Shown: positions 52,782 through 61,015 of the stretch, piece after piece
Position numbering within the stretch: position 1 is the stretch's first letter
Layout: each line of letters starts with the position of its first letter
NCBI GenBank assembly: GCA_022510865.1
Contig: JAFLSQ010000007.1
Span: 1 to 64,000, forward strand
Direction: 5' to 3'
Length of the DNA stretch: 64,000 bases
Source of the DNA: Treponema sp.
GTDB taxonomy: Bacteria > Spirochaetota > Spirochaetia > Treponematales > Treponemataceae
Notes under the pieces: generated by a model
The model's database searches: none
Told to the model about the DNA's origin: nothing
The model's input: only the letters and a program-made list of their open reading frames with translations
Translations under genes and position numbers: made by a program

Positions 52782-53565
52782 GCACGTGGAGGAGGCGCTT
52801 TCTGGTCAGCAGGCGCAGGAAATCGGCGGAAAAAAAGACACCCACATTCTGCGCGTCTCAAGTCTGTACAAGCAGTTCGGGCACAAGAAAGTTGTGCGCG
52901 GCGTTGAATTTTCTATGGAAATGGGCGAGGTGCTGGGGCTTTTGGGGCCGAACGGCGCGGGAAAAACCACGACGTTTTACATGGTAGTGGGATTTTATAA
53001 ACCGACCGCAGGCGATGTCTTTCTTGACGACCAGTGCATAACTCCGCTGCCGATGTACAAGCGCGCCCGGCTTGGCGTGGCATATCTTCCGCAGGAGCCG
53101 TCCGTTTTCCGCAAATTCACGGTTGAGGAGAACATCTGGTCAATTCTGGAGACGCGCACAGACCTCACGAAGCAGGAGAAAAAAGACCGCCTTGAATCGC
53201 TCATTGAAGAATTCTCAATCGGGAGAATCCGCAAGCAGAAGGCGTTCACGCTTTCTGGCGGAGAGCGACGCCGCACCGAAATCGCACGTTCGCTTGCGAT
53301 GGAGCCGAAATTCCTGCTTCTGGACGAGCCGTTCGCGGGAATTGACCCGATTGCCGTGGCAGACATCAAGGCGATGATCCGCCTGCTCGCGAAGCGCGGA
53401 ATCGGCATTCTGATTACCGACCACAACGTGCGGGACACTTTGGAGATAACGGACAGGGCAATCATCATAAATCAGGGGACGATTATGACGCAGGGCACAA
53501 AAGATGAGATTCTTGCCAGCGAGGTTGCCCGCGAAATCTACCTTGGAAAAGATTTTAATATGTGA
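52771..53565 (+). CDS. lptB: lipopolysaccharide export ABC ATPase
   Basis: ATPase of the LptBFG extractor. Walker A LGPNGAGKTT, signature LSGGERRR, Walker B LLLDEPFAGID, and the LptB-type PQEPSVFRKFTVEENI. 264 residues with an N-terminal extension of about 25. ATG at 52771 lies inside the end of lptA, with GGAGG nine bases upstream. The permeases LptF and LptG are not in the window. Confidence 0.95.
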   Translation: MDNEHVEEALSGQQAQEIGGKKDTHILRVSSLYKQFGHKKVVRGVEFSMEMGEVLGLLGPNGAGKTTTFYMVVGFYKPTAGDVFLDDQCITPLPMYKRARLGVAYLPQEPSVFRKFTVEENIWSILETRTDLTKQEKKDRLESLIEEFSIGRIRKQKAFTLSGGERRRTEIARSLAMEPKFLLLDEPFAGIDPIAVADIKAMIRLLAKRGIGILITDHNVRDTLEITDRAIIINQGTIMTQGTKDEILASEVAREIYLGKDFNM

Positions 53566-53613
53566 TTTTATGCCGGACAATCCGCAAAAATCCGAATCTG
53601 CCCGTTTTTCAGT

Positions 53614-53642
53614 TTGACATCAAGCCGATTTTTTAGTATGAT
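53614..53642 (+). promoter_or_regulatory. rny promoter
   Basis: TTGACA (53614-53619), 17-bp spacer, TATGAT (53637-53642). Confidence 0.72.
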
Positions 53643-53670
53643 TAGGGCTGAACTATTCTAAAAATATTAT

Positions 53671-53692
53671 ACCCATATAGTTTTATATGGGT
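53671..53692 (+). promoter_or_regulatory. hairpin in the rny leader
   Basis: ACCCATATA-GTTT-TATATGGGT, ending four bases before the AAGGAG ribosome-binding site of rny. A stable stem here could affect translation or act as a cleavage site for autoregulation. Confidence 0.6.
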
Positions 53693-53708
53693 TGCAAGGA
53701 GAAAGTGT

Positions 53709-55241
53709 ATGCCGCAGATTGTCTGGTATATTGCACTCCCTGCTGCCGGGATTGTTCTTGGATGGATTATTCGCTGGATTTATGCCAGATTTCAATTAAC
53801 TGCTTCTGAACAGAAAGCAGAGCGTGTTAAGCAGGATGCAATAAGAGAAGCTGAAGCACAGAAAAAAGAAATTTTGTTAAATGCAAAAGATGAGCTCATT
53901 CGTGAACGAAACCAGCAGGAGCGCGAGAACAGGGAACGCCGTGCCGAAGTGCAGCGTTTTGAGGCTAGGGTAAATAAAAAAGAGGAGCTGCTGGAGCAGC
54001 GGGCCGCTGAATTCGAGAAGACCGAAAAAGAGCTTGCCGATAAAAGAGCCGCCATGTCACGCCGCGAGGATGAGCTTTCAAAGCAGGAAGGATTGCTCAG
54101 GCAGGAACTGGAGCGGATTTCCGGACTTTCGGCGCAGGAGGCAAAAGACCTCATCATCAAAAATCTTGAGAATGAGGCGCGTCACGATGCCCAGGCTCTT
54201 ATCAATAAGATTGAGCAGGAGGCTCAGCTTTCTGCGGAAAAAAAGGCCAAAGACATTCTTGTGTCCACAATCCAGAGGATTGCACCTGAGACAACCGGCG
54301 ATATAACTGTCGCGACGGTCTCGCTTCCAAGTGACGAGATGAAAGGACGCATTATCGGGCGTGAGGGCAGGAACATCCGCACGTTGGAGACGCTCACCGG
54401 TGTGGACATCATAATTGATGATACGCCGGAGGCAGTCGTTATATCATGCTTTGACCCTGTGCGAAAAGAAATTGCCAAGGAATCTTTGGAGCGGCTGATT
54501 TCTGACGGGCGCATTCATCCGGCCCGCATCGAGGAGATTGTCCAGAAAGTAACGCACGAGATTCAGAACAAGATTTACGAGGAGGGCGAGCGCGCTCTGT
54601 TTGACCTTGGCATTCACAATATGAACACCGAGGGAATAAGGGCGTTGGGGCGGCTTTACTTTAGGACGAGTTACGGGCAGAATGTGCTCACGCATTCCAA
54701 GGAAGTTGCGATGGCGGCGTCCTTGCTGGCTTCTGAAATTGGCGCGAACCGTGAGCTTGCCAAACGTGCCGCGATTCTGCACGATATTGGAAAAGGCGCG
54801 GAGAATGACAGCGACCAGAATCATGCCGAGGTTGGCGCGGAGATGGCACGAAAAATGGGCGAGAGCGCGGATGTAATAAACGCGATTGCCTCACATCACA
54901 ATGATGTTGAGCCGTCAAGTCTGGAGGCGGTCATTGTCCAGATTGCGGATGCCATTTCTGCCGCAAGACCGGGCGCGCGCCGCGAGACAATCGACAATTA
55001 TGTTAAGCGTCTTGAGAATCTTGAGGCGATTGCGGAGGGATTTTCCGGCGTTGAGAAAGCCTACGCGATTCAGGCCGGCCGCGAGCTTCGCGTTCTGGTT
55101 AATAACGAGAAAGTTTCTGACGGCGATGTGAAAGAGCTTGCCAGAAACATTGCGAAACAGATTGAGACCGATTTGCGTTATCCGGGTAGAATCAGGCTGA
55201 CGATGATTCGCGAGACCCGGATTGTTGAGTACGCGCGCTAG
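53709..55241 (+). CDS. rny: ribonuclease Y
   Basis: Membrane-anchored endoribonuclease that starts mRNA decay. An N-terminal helix (residues 4-24), a long coiled coil (about 30-190), a KH domain (GRIIGREGRNIRTLE), and an HD domain (HDIGKG, SHHNDVEP) are in the canonical order. 510 residues, full length. AAGGAGA precedes the ATG. The gene is alone between its promoter and a terminator. Confidence 0.97.
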   Translation: MPQIVWYIALPAAGIVLGWIIRWIYARFQLTASEQKAERVKQDAIREAEAQKKEILLNAKDELIRERNQQERENRERRAEVQRFEARVNKKEELLEQRAAEFEKTEKELADKRAAMSRREDELSKQEGLLRQELERISGLSAQEAKDLIIKNLENEARHDAQALINKIEQEAQLSAEKKAKDILVSTIQRIAPETTGDITVATVSLPSDEMKGRIIGREGRNIRTLETLTGVDIIIDDTPEAVVISCFDPVRKEIAKESLERLISDGRIHPARIEEIVQKVTHEIQNKIYEEGERALFDLGIHNMNTEGIRALGRLYFRTSYGQNVLTHSKEVAMAASLLASEIGANRELAKRAAILHDIGKGAENDSDQNHAEVGAEMARKMGESADVINAIASHHNDVEPSSLEAVIVQIADAISAARPGARRETIDNYVKRLENLEAIAEGFSGVEKAYAIQAGRELRVLVNNEKVSDGDVKELARNIAKQIETDLRYPGRIRLTMIRETRIVEYAR

Positions 55242-55262
55242 GCGTTAAAATTAGTTGGATTA

Positions 55263-55292
55263 AAAAGGGCGGACTGAAGTCAGCCCTTTTTA
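55263..55292 (+). terminator. rny terminator
   Basis: AAAAAGGGC...GCCCTTTTT with an extended inner stem (GACT/AGTC). Confidence 0.9.
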
Positions 55293-55630
55293 TTGCGATG
55301 GCTACAAATGTAATCCCGAATAAAGCTCTGTTGATTGTTGTGCTCGTAACTGCCGCGTGGAAGAATGCTCCGTGACAGTCAGCCCGACTGTGTGCATGAA
55401 TTTTACGCCGTGACGGTGTTCAGCTTCCCTCACTTTCGATTTTGTAAAAATCACCGCGAAAGCCGGGTAAATCCGCTGTTCCGAACGAAAAGCCCGCAAG
55501 ATTCGGAATGGGCTGCGCACAGGTGGCAATCACAAATCTTTTTTTGAGTCCTGTTTGCCCGCATAATCCTTTGATTTCTCTGTGTTGTAAAATGCAAGGA
55601 TGGCAAACAGGACTTTTTTCATGCGGCCGC
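55293..55630. other. intergenic stretch without a clear gene
   Basis: About 340 bases between rny and a convergent gene. It holds a 25-codon frame (ATG at 55299) without ribosome-binding site. It also has a long-range stem in which GTCCTGTTTGCC pairs with GGCAAACAGGAC (about 55545-55615) ahead of a T-run. On the minus strand the same segment reads as a 30-codon frame starting MKKVLFAILAF near 55622. I cannot decide between a structured terminator and a truncated secreted-protein remnant. Confidence 0.45.
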
Positions 55631-56050
55631 TCAGTCCTTGACTTTGATGATTGCGCCCAGAACGAGCAGGTGCATTGCGAACCGCTGGAGCGCGCCGCAG
55701 AAATCGCTTGCGTTGCCAAGATTCTTGAGCAGACCTTTGCTGCCAATAAAATCCATCATGACAATCATCACAATCCATGAGAGCATGATGACGACCATGA
55801 GAACCGTGTCAAGTGCGGTACTGAGGTTCACGAACAGGCGCAGAAGCAGGAAAAATCCCACCACAATCTCAATCACGCCAAAAACTACGCACAGAATGCT
55901 GGCAAGGTCGGCAGAGCTGAACAGCGATTTGATTGCCGAGGCCACGTCGTCACCGTTCGCGCCCTGAACTGTCCAAATGCCGCTCACGATGAAAAGCAGC
56001 CCCAGAGCAATCTGCAAAAATGTCGTTCCGATTGTTCTTTTGTTTTCCAT
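55631..56050 (-). CDS. small membrane protein, DoxX/TMEM-like
   Basis: 139 residues with four predicted transmembrane helices (about 10-28, 45-70, 75-103, 118-137). The start FLQIALGLLFIVSGIWT resembles DoxX-type proteins. AAAGGAGA precedes the ATG. Function unknown. Confidence 0.72.
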   Translation of the reverse strand: MENKRTIGTTFLQIALGLLFIVSGIWTVQGANGDDVASAIKSLFSSADLASILCVVFGVIEIVVGFFLLLRLFVNLSTALDTVLMVVIMLSWIVMIVMMDFIGSKGLLKNLGNASDFCGALQRFAMHLLVLGAIIKVKD

Positions 56051-56072
56051 AATTTTCTCCTTTTAAGAAATT

Positions 56073-56528
56073 TTATTCTTTATAGACAACTTTGAATGTC
56101 TGATAGACCAGCTTTATGTCGGGAGTGAAGTCAAAGCCAAGAACCGCGCCCTCATCCTCAAGATATTCCTGTTTTTTTGATTTCCATGCCCCAAGATTTT
56201 CGTCCTCGCCTTCTTTTTCCGCCATGCTCCATGTCACCTCATTGAACGGCACGACCTGAACTTCCTGCGTCTCCACGACACATCGCGCTTTTCCGCCGCG
56301 GTCAAGCACCACATAAAGTTCGCCGGAAACTGGAAGCGGCTCCTGGTCAATTGCGTATGCGGCCCAGCTTGTAAAAAACGCGGTCTTTTTTCCGGCAAGA
56401 ACGAGCGTCACCAGCTCATCGCCGACAAATCCGCCTGCCTCGAACGCAAGGTCGCCGGCGCAACGCTCGTCCTCGCTCCGGCCTGTGCTCCGCAAAAAAC
56501 GATTCCAAAACTCATCAGTTTCTGTCAT
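56073..56528 (-). CDS. ASCH domain protein
   Basis: 151 residues matching the bacterial ASCH (PUA-like) group: lead-in FWNRFLRSTG, core LVLAGKKTAFFTSWAAY, then PVSGELYVVLDRGGKARCVVETQEV. ASCH proteins may bind RNA or act as amidohydrolases. No strong ribosome-binding site; AAGGA lies ten bases upstream. It precedes the DoxX-like gene by 22 bases and is probably co-transcribed with it. Confidence 0.85.
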   Translation of the reverse strand: MTETDEFWNRFLRSTGRSEDERCAGDLAFEAGGFVGDELVTLVLAGKKTAFFTSWAAYAIDQEPLPVSGELYVVLDRGGKARCVVETQEVQVVPFNEVTWSMAEKEGEDENLGAWKSKKQEYLEDEGAVLGFDFTPDIKLVYQTFKVVYKE

Positions 56529-56621
56529 AAAATCAAGTCCTTGTCATTTTGATGTCCGGCAGTCAGATTGCGGGCGATTTTGAAGCCTCTCATTCGATTT
56601 TCGACCGAAATTTCGCAAACG

Positions 56622-57431
56622 TTAACGGGTCTGGCAATCAAACTGCAAGTTTTTCAGTTTTGTGAAAACGCCCTTGTCCGCCCCGAACGGCACTATTGAA
56701 TCCCCGTTGAATTCCGGATTTATGACCAGCCCGGCATCAAGGCAGCGGCACACAAAATCGTCATATTTTTCCTGCGGGATTTTCGGGCGCAGGTACGGGC
56801 CGTGCCTCTCCCAATATTTTGTGAGAACGCTGTCGTAAATGAACCAGTTTTTTTCCTGACGTGCCGGAAGTTCCGCAATTAAATTATAGATTGCACGTGT
56901 GAGTGCGCATTCCAGAGCGAACGGAAGTTTGACGCTGACAGGGCAGTTTTTTTCCTGCGATTTTGATTGCAGAGCCTCGTTTTTCACGGCAAGCAGATAA
57001 ATTGTGTCAGTCCAAGGAAGCGGCGGGATGATTATGGCGCAGTCCGCATCAGAAATTTTCTGATTCTGCGACCACGGCCTGTAAAAACTTGTTCCATGCG
57101 GCGAAAAATAAAGCCCCGCTTTGAGCGCGGTCATCTTATCAGAAAATGCGAATGCAGTGCGCTGCGTCTGCGTGAGGCTGGAGACGGCCCGCGAGAGCCT
57201 CCCCGGATGATTCTGCTCCTCCGTGATGAAACTGCCGGTCTGCCCTCTGGAAAGGACGTTTTTTAGATGCGTGAACGCGCTTTTTCCATCCCACCCAAGG
57301 ATTGCCCTGCCGTTCTCCTGATACAAATCTGTGAGGCGCACACCTTTTTTTGTGTAAAGAAAACATCCGCGCGCGCGCGTGACAGGACCGTAACGCTTGT
57401 AAATCTCGCTGTAAAAATCGGTTTTGTTCAT
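56622..57431 (-). CDS. truncated class III aminotransferase-like protein
   Basis: 269 residues. The first 60 residues (GPVTRARGCFLYTKKGVRLTD, GRAILGWDG) follow the N-terminus of acetylornithine-type class III aminotransferases. The remainder has no PLP-lysine region, and the chain is well short of the usual 400 or so residues. It is probably a diverged or repurposed relative rather than an active transaminase. The frame is intact and has a leaderless-type promoter, so it is likely expressed. Confidence 0.7.
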   Translation of the reverse strand: MNKTDFYSEIYKRYGPVTRARGCFLYTKKGVRLTDLYQENGRAILGWDGKSAFTHLKNVLSRGQTGSFITEEQNHPGRLSRAVSSLTQTQRTAFAFSDKMTALKAGLYFSPHGTSFYRPWSQNQKISDADCAIIIPPLPWTDTIYLLAVKNEALQSKSQEKNCPVSVKLPFALECALTRAIYNLIAELPARQEKNWFIYDSVLTKYWERHGPYLRPKIPQEKYDDFVCRCLDAGLVINPEFNGDSIVPFGADKGVFTKLKNLQFDCQTR

Positions 57432-57437
57432 AGACGC

Positions 57438-57466
57438 ATTATAGCAGAATTCAGGCGGATTGTCTT
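57438..57466 (-). promoter_or_regulatory. promoter for leaderless transcript
   Basis: AAGACA (57466-57461), 17-bp spacer, TATAAT (57443-57438), six bases before the ATG at 57431. Confidence 0.62.
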
Positions 57467-57507
57467 ACTCTGGTCTTGCGCAAAACTAGGCCTGCAATCC
57501 GCGGATT

Positions 57508-59868
57508 TCACCGCTTTTGCTCAAAAATGAATTCCAACGAGCCAGTTTTGCAATCCGCAGTGACTTTCCCGCCTTTTTCCAGCCTGCCGAACAGCACCTC
57601 ATCCACAATTTTGTCCGCAATCTCGTCTTCGACTGTCCTCGCGATGTTCCGCGCGCCAAAATCCTTGGAATAACCCTTTTCTGCAAGAAAATCCACGCAT
57701 TTTTCTGTGACTTCGAGCACAACTTTTTTTTGCAGCATCCTGTCCGCAAGTTTTTTGATTTCCTTGCGGCAGACTTTTTTGGCAATCTCAAAATCAAGGA
57801 AATTGAACGGAATCACAGCGTCAAGGCGGTTACGGAATTCAGGCGGAAATTCGCGTTCAACGGCCTCTTTGAGCGATGCTTCAAGATTGCCGCCTTTATC
57901 AGAGCCGAATCCGATGCCGTTTTTCTCCAAATCACGTGCGCCCGCGTTGCTTGTCATAATGATTATGCAGGAGCGGAAGTCCGCCTTGCGCCCCTGATTG
58001 TCTGTGAGCTGCCCGTAATCAAGCACCTGGAGCAGGACGTTGTAAATATCGGCGTTCGCTTTCTCAATCTCATCAAAAAGAATCACAGAATGCGGATTTT
58101 TGCGCACGTCCTTTACAAGCTGACCGCCCTCCTCGAATCCCACATAACCCGGCGGCGAGCCGACAAGCCGGCTGACTGTGTGCTTCTCCTGATATTCGCT
58201 CATGTCGTAGCGCAGAAGCGGCTCTTTCAGCAGTTTTGCGAGCGAGCGCGCAAGCTCCGTTTTTCCACAGCCTGTCGGCCCCACAAAAAGAAAGCAGCCC
58301 TCCGGCTTCTCGGGATTTCTGAAACCTGCCCGTGCGCGTTTCACGGACTTTGCGAGCGCGGCAACCGCCGCATCCTGCCCGAAAATCTCAGTACGCAAAG
58401 TTGCTTCAATTGACTGTAGAGCCTCTTTTTCGGAGCCGCGCACAGTCTCAATCGGAATTTTTGTGATTTTTGATGTCACCGTGCGGATAATCTGCGGAGA
58501 AATCAAAGGAACGCGGTTTTTCCGGAGCGCGACCTCGCGTTGCCCCGCCTCAACAAGCGCAGTCTCGTTTGTCATCGCGCCTGATTTTTTTGACTGCCCC
58601 GCGAATCCGCCGTTGTGCTTTATGCTCATGTATGCGCCCGCCTCATCAATAATGTCGATTGCTTTGTCCGGCAGCCGGCGGTCAGGCATAAACTGAACGG
58701 AAAGTCGCACCGCGTCATTCACTGCGCCCGCAGAGTAGCGCACCCCGTGATGTTTCTCGTATTTTGGCAGCAGTCCGCGCAGAATTTTTTCGGTCTCGGC
58801 CAAGGTTGGCTCTGCAATATCAATTTTCTGGAAACGCCGGGCAAGCGCGCGATCCTTCTCAAAATTTTTGGAATATTCCTCAAAAGTCGTTGAGCCGATG
58901 AATTTGACCTCGCCGGTGGCAAGCACTGGTTTAAGCAGGTTCGCCGCGTCCATCTGAGAGCTTCCGTTCGAGCCGGCCCCCATAATCATGTGGATTTCAT
59001 CAATGAAAAGAATTGATTTTTTCTTCTCTTTCAGCTCGTCAATCACCGAGTGAAGTCGCTCCTCAAAATCTCCCCGGAATTTGGAGCCGGCCATCAGAAG
59101 TCCTATGTCAAGCGACCAGATTGTGTAGCCTTTGAGACTGTCAGGCACGCGGTTTTCCACAAGACGCTGGGCAAGCCCTTGCGTGATGGCGGTTTTTCCC
59201 ACGCCCGCATCCCCGACGTGCAGCGGATTGTTTTTTGTGCGCCTGCAAAGAATCTGGATTGTCCGCTCAATTTCTGCCTCGCGGCCAACAAGAGTGTCGT
59301 AAACGCCTTTCTGGGCAAGCTCATTCATGTTGAGCGCAAAGCGTTTCAGTCCGCCGGAATTGTTTGACTGATTTCCGTCCTGGAAAATCTGATTTTGTGA
59401 TGCCCCGCCCTGATGATGTTTTTTGGGCGACTGGATTTTTGTAATGTTCTCAAGCAGGCGCATCCTGTCCACGCCGTTGGTTTTCAGAAAATATGAGCAG
59501 TAATTCCGGCTCTCGTCAATCATGCTCATAAGAATATCTGTGATGTCTATTGTGTCTGACGCGGATGCAACGCAGTGAAATACAGCGCGGTTCATCATCG
59601 CCTGAAAGCCCGCGGACTCAACTGGGTCTTTCATAATCTGCGGATTCGCCTCGTTTGAGATGACCGGAAGTTTTGTGTTCAGGAAATTTATCAAATCATT
59701 CTGAAGCTCTTTTGTGTTTGCGCCGCTGTTCACAAGAAGAGTCTCAACCTGCGCGTCGTGAATTGCGGATGCAAGGACGTGCTCTGGAGTAAAAAACTGA
59801 TGCCGCAGGTCTTTTGCCGCCAGAAGCGATTCAGAAAGAATTCTGCTGAGCGCAGGCGTAACTTTCAT
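57508..59868 (-). CDS. clpA: ATP-dependent Clp protease ATP-binding subunit ClpA
   Basis: AAA+ unfoldase for ClpP. The Clp N domain (residues 1-145) is followed by a first ATPase with GDAGVGKTAI and a second with GPTGCGKTEL, pore loop GYVGFEEGG, and the ClpP-binding loop in NGIGFGSDKGG. The absence of a long coiled-coil middle domain separates it from ClpB. ATG at 59868 was chosen (MKVTPALSRIL fits the family start); the TTG at 59907 overlaps clpS. Adjacent clpS supports ClpA rather than ClpC. Confidence 0.95.
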   Translation of the reverse strand: MKVTPALSRILSESLLAAKDLRHQFFTPEHVLASAIHDAQVETLLVNSGANTKELQNDLINFLNTKLPVISNEANPQIMKDPVESAGFQAMMNRAVFHCVASASDTIDITDILMSMIDESRNYCSYFLKTNGVDRMRLLENITKIQSPKKHHQGGASQNQIFQDGNQSNNSGGLKRFALNMNELAQKGVYDTLVGREAEIERTIQILCRRTKNNPLHVGDAGVGKTAITQGLAQRLVENRVPDSLKGYTIWSLDIGLLMAGSKFRGDFEERLHSVIDELKEKKKSILFIDEIHMIMGAGSNGSSQMDAANLLKPVLATGEVKFIGSTTFEEYSKNFEKDRALARRFQKIDIAEPTLAETEKILRGLLPKYEKHHGVRYSAGAVNDAVRLSVQFMPDRRLPDKAIDIIDEAGAYMSIKHNGGFAGQSKKSGAMTNETALVEAGQREVALRKNRVPLISPQIIRTVTSKITKIPIETVRGSEKEALQSIEATLRTEIFGQDAAVAALAKSVKRARAGFRNPEKPEGCFLFVGPTGCGKTELARSLAKLLKEPLLRYDMSEYQEKHTVSRLVGSPPGYVGFEEGGQLVKDVRKNPHSVILFDEIEKANADIYNVLLQVLDYGQLTDNQGRKADFRSCIIIMTSNAGARDLEKNGIGFGSDKGGNLEASLKEAVEREFPPEFRNRLDAVIPFNFLDFEIAKKVCRKEIKKLADRMLQKKVVLEVTEKCVDFLAEKGYSKDFGARNIARTVEDEIADKIVDEVLFGRLEKGGKVTADCKTGSLEFIFEQKR

Positions 59869-59899
59869 CTGGCGCACAGTGCCATTCTGTCTGCCATCG

Positions 59900-60211
59900 C
59901 TACTCAATTTCTACCCTCAGCGGAAAGCCGTTTTTTCTGGCGGCCTGAATCGCAAGGTTCGTTCTGGAGACCGCAATGTCGTAGGTGTAAGTTCCCACCT
60001 TGCACGAGCCTTGCTCGTGAACCTGCCTCATCAGATGCTCGGCGGTCTCATGCGATTTATTGAAAATTGAAATCAGGATATCAACAACAAAATCCATAGT
60101 CGTAAAATTGTCATTGTAAAAAATGACTTTCTTTTCCGGAGGAAGCGGAACAGACGTGTCTTCTGCGATGTTGCTGCCATGCCCGGCAGTCCTGAAATCT
60201 GAATCATCCAT
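59900..60211 (-). CDS. clpS: ATP-dependent Clp protease adaptor ClpS
   Basis: 103 residues. The N-degron adaptor core is visible: VIFYNDNFTTMDFVVDIL, then the helix with H-x-x-A-x-x-L-M and the C-terminal strand PLRVEIE. It delivers N-end-rule substrates to ClpA, encoded just downstream. No ribosome-binding site; TATATT (60224-60219) ends seven bases before the ATG. Confidence 0.95.
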   Translation of the reverse strand: MDDSDFRTAGHGSNIAEDTSVPLPPEKKVIFYNDNFTTMDFVVDILISIFNKSHETAEHLMRQVHEQGSCKVGTYTYDIAVSRTNLAIQAARKNGFPLRVEIE

Positions 60212-60218
60212 ACAGTTA

Positions 60219-60224
60219 AATATA
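60219..60224 (-). promoter_or_regulatory. -10 box for leaderless clpS
   Basis: TATATT on the minus strand, seven bases before the ATG. Confidence 0.5.
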
Positions 60225-60268
60225 TCATAAATAGCACAAAAAAAGAAGAATAAAAGTGAATTTGTGTG

Positions 60269-60274
60269 TATAAT
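60269..60274 (+). promoter_or_regulatory. -10 box for leaderless rhomboid-like gene
   Basis: TATAAT, six bases before the ATG at 60281; weak -35. Confidence 0.55.
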
Positions 60275-60280
60275 TGCGTT

Positions 60281-61015
60281 ATGGCAAAAAAGAAATTCAA
60301 ATTCAAGTACAAGTTTTTTCTGGACGCGCCGGTTCCGGTTTTCTTTGTGATGGTAAGCGCGCTGGTCTTTATCATCGATTATTTTTTACTTAAAGACAGG
60401 TCATCAGTTTTCCTGACTTTCTCGCCCACAACCCCGGATGGCTCGCTTCCGTTTTTGATTTCCAAACCGATTTCCTACCTTCGTCTTTTTCTTTATGTCT
60501 TCGGATTCGCCTCGCCCCAACTTCTGATTACCGACCTGATTTTCATAATGCTGCTCGGCCCTTCAATCGAGGAGCGTTACGGCTCCATCGTGATTGGAAT
60601 TATGATGGCGGTCTCCGCGCTGTTCTCCGGCGTGCTGAACGCCTGTTTCTGCGCCACAAGTCTGCGCGGCGCGTCATGCATAATTTTCATGCTGATTTTC
60701 CTGAATTCGTTTATGACGCTCTCAAAAAAGAAAATTCCCGTCTCCTTTATTTTTGTGCTGATTCTTTACGTTCTCCGCGAATTCTTTGAGAAAAAATCAG
60801 CGGGCGCTGTCGGCATTCTAATCTGCATTGCGGGCGGATTGTGCGGCAGCCTTTTTGCTTTTCTCACTTCGCCAAAAGCGCGGGCAGAAAAAAAGACTTC
60901 CGCGCGGGAAGCCTTTTTGGAGGAGCTGGACAGTCAGAGTCCGCGTAACCGCAAGAAAAATCAGTCCAACGATGATGACGATGGCTCGACCGTTGTCGGA
61001 ACCATCAAGTTTTAG
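60281..61015 (+). CDS. rhomboid-like membrane protein, catalytic residues not conserved
   Basis: 244 residues with six predicted helices (20-42, 70-95, 105-125, 130-148, 155-170, 177-195) and a charged C-terminal tail ending in a Ser/Asp-rich stretch. The helix pattern and L-R-G-A-S-C in helix 4 resemble rhomboid proteases, whose serine sits in G-x-S-G. The last glycine is replaced, and the histidine expected in helix 6 is absent (ICIAGGLCGSL). A pseudoprotease role is likely. ATG at 60281 is set by the promoter. Confidence 0.72.
   Translation: MAKKKFKFKYKFFLDAPVPVFFVMVSALVFIIDYFLLKDRSSVFLTFSPTTPDGSLPFLISKPISYLRLFLYVFGFASPQLLITDLIFIMLLGPSIEERYGSIVIGIMMAVSALFSGVLNACFCATSLRGASCIIFMLIFLNSFMTLSKKKIPVSFIFVLILYVLREFFEKKSAGAVGILICIAGGLCGSLFAFLTSPKARAEKKTSAREAFLEELDSQSPRNRKKNQSNDDDDGSTVVGTIKF

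Noticed and set aside
55299-55376. 25-codon hydrophobic peptide after rny
   Set aside because: Starts inside the tail of the rny terminator and has no ribosome-binding site.
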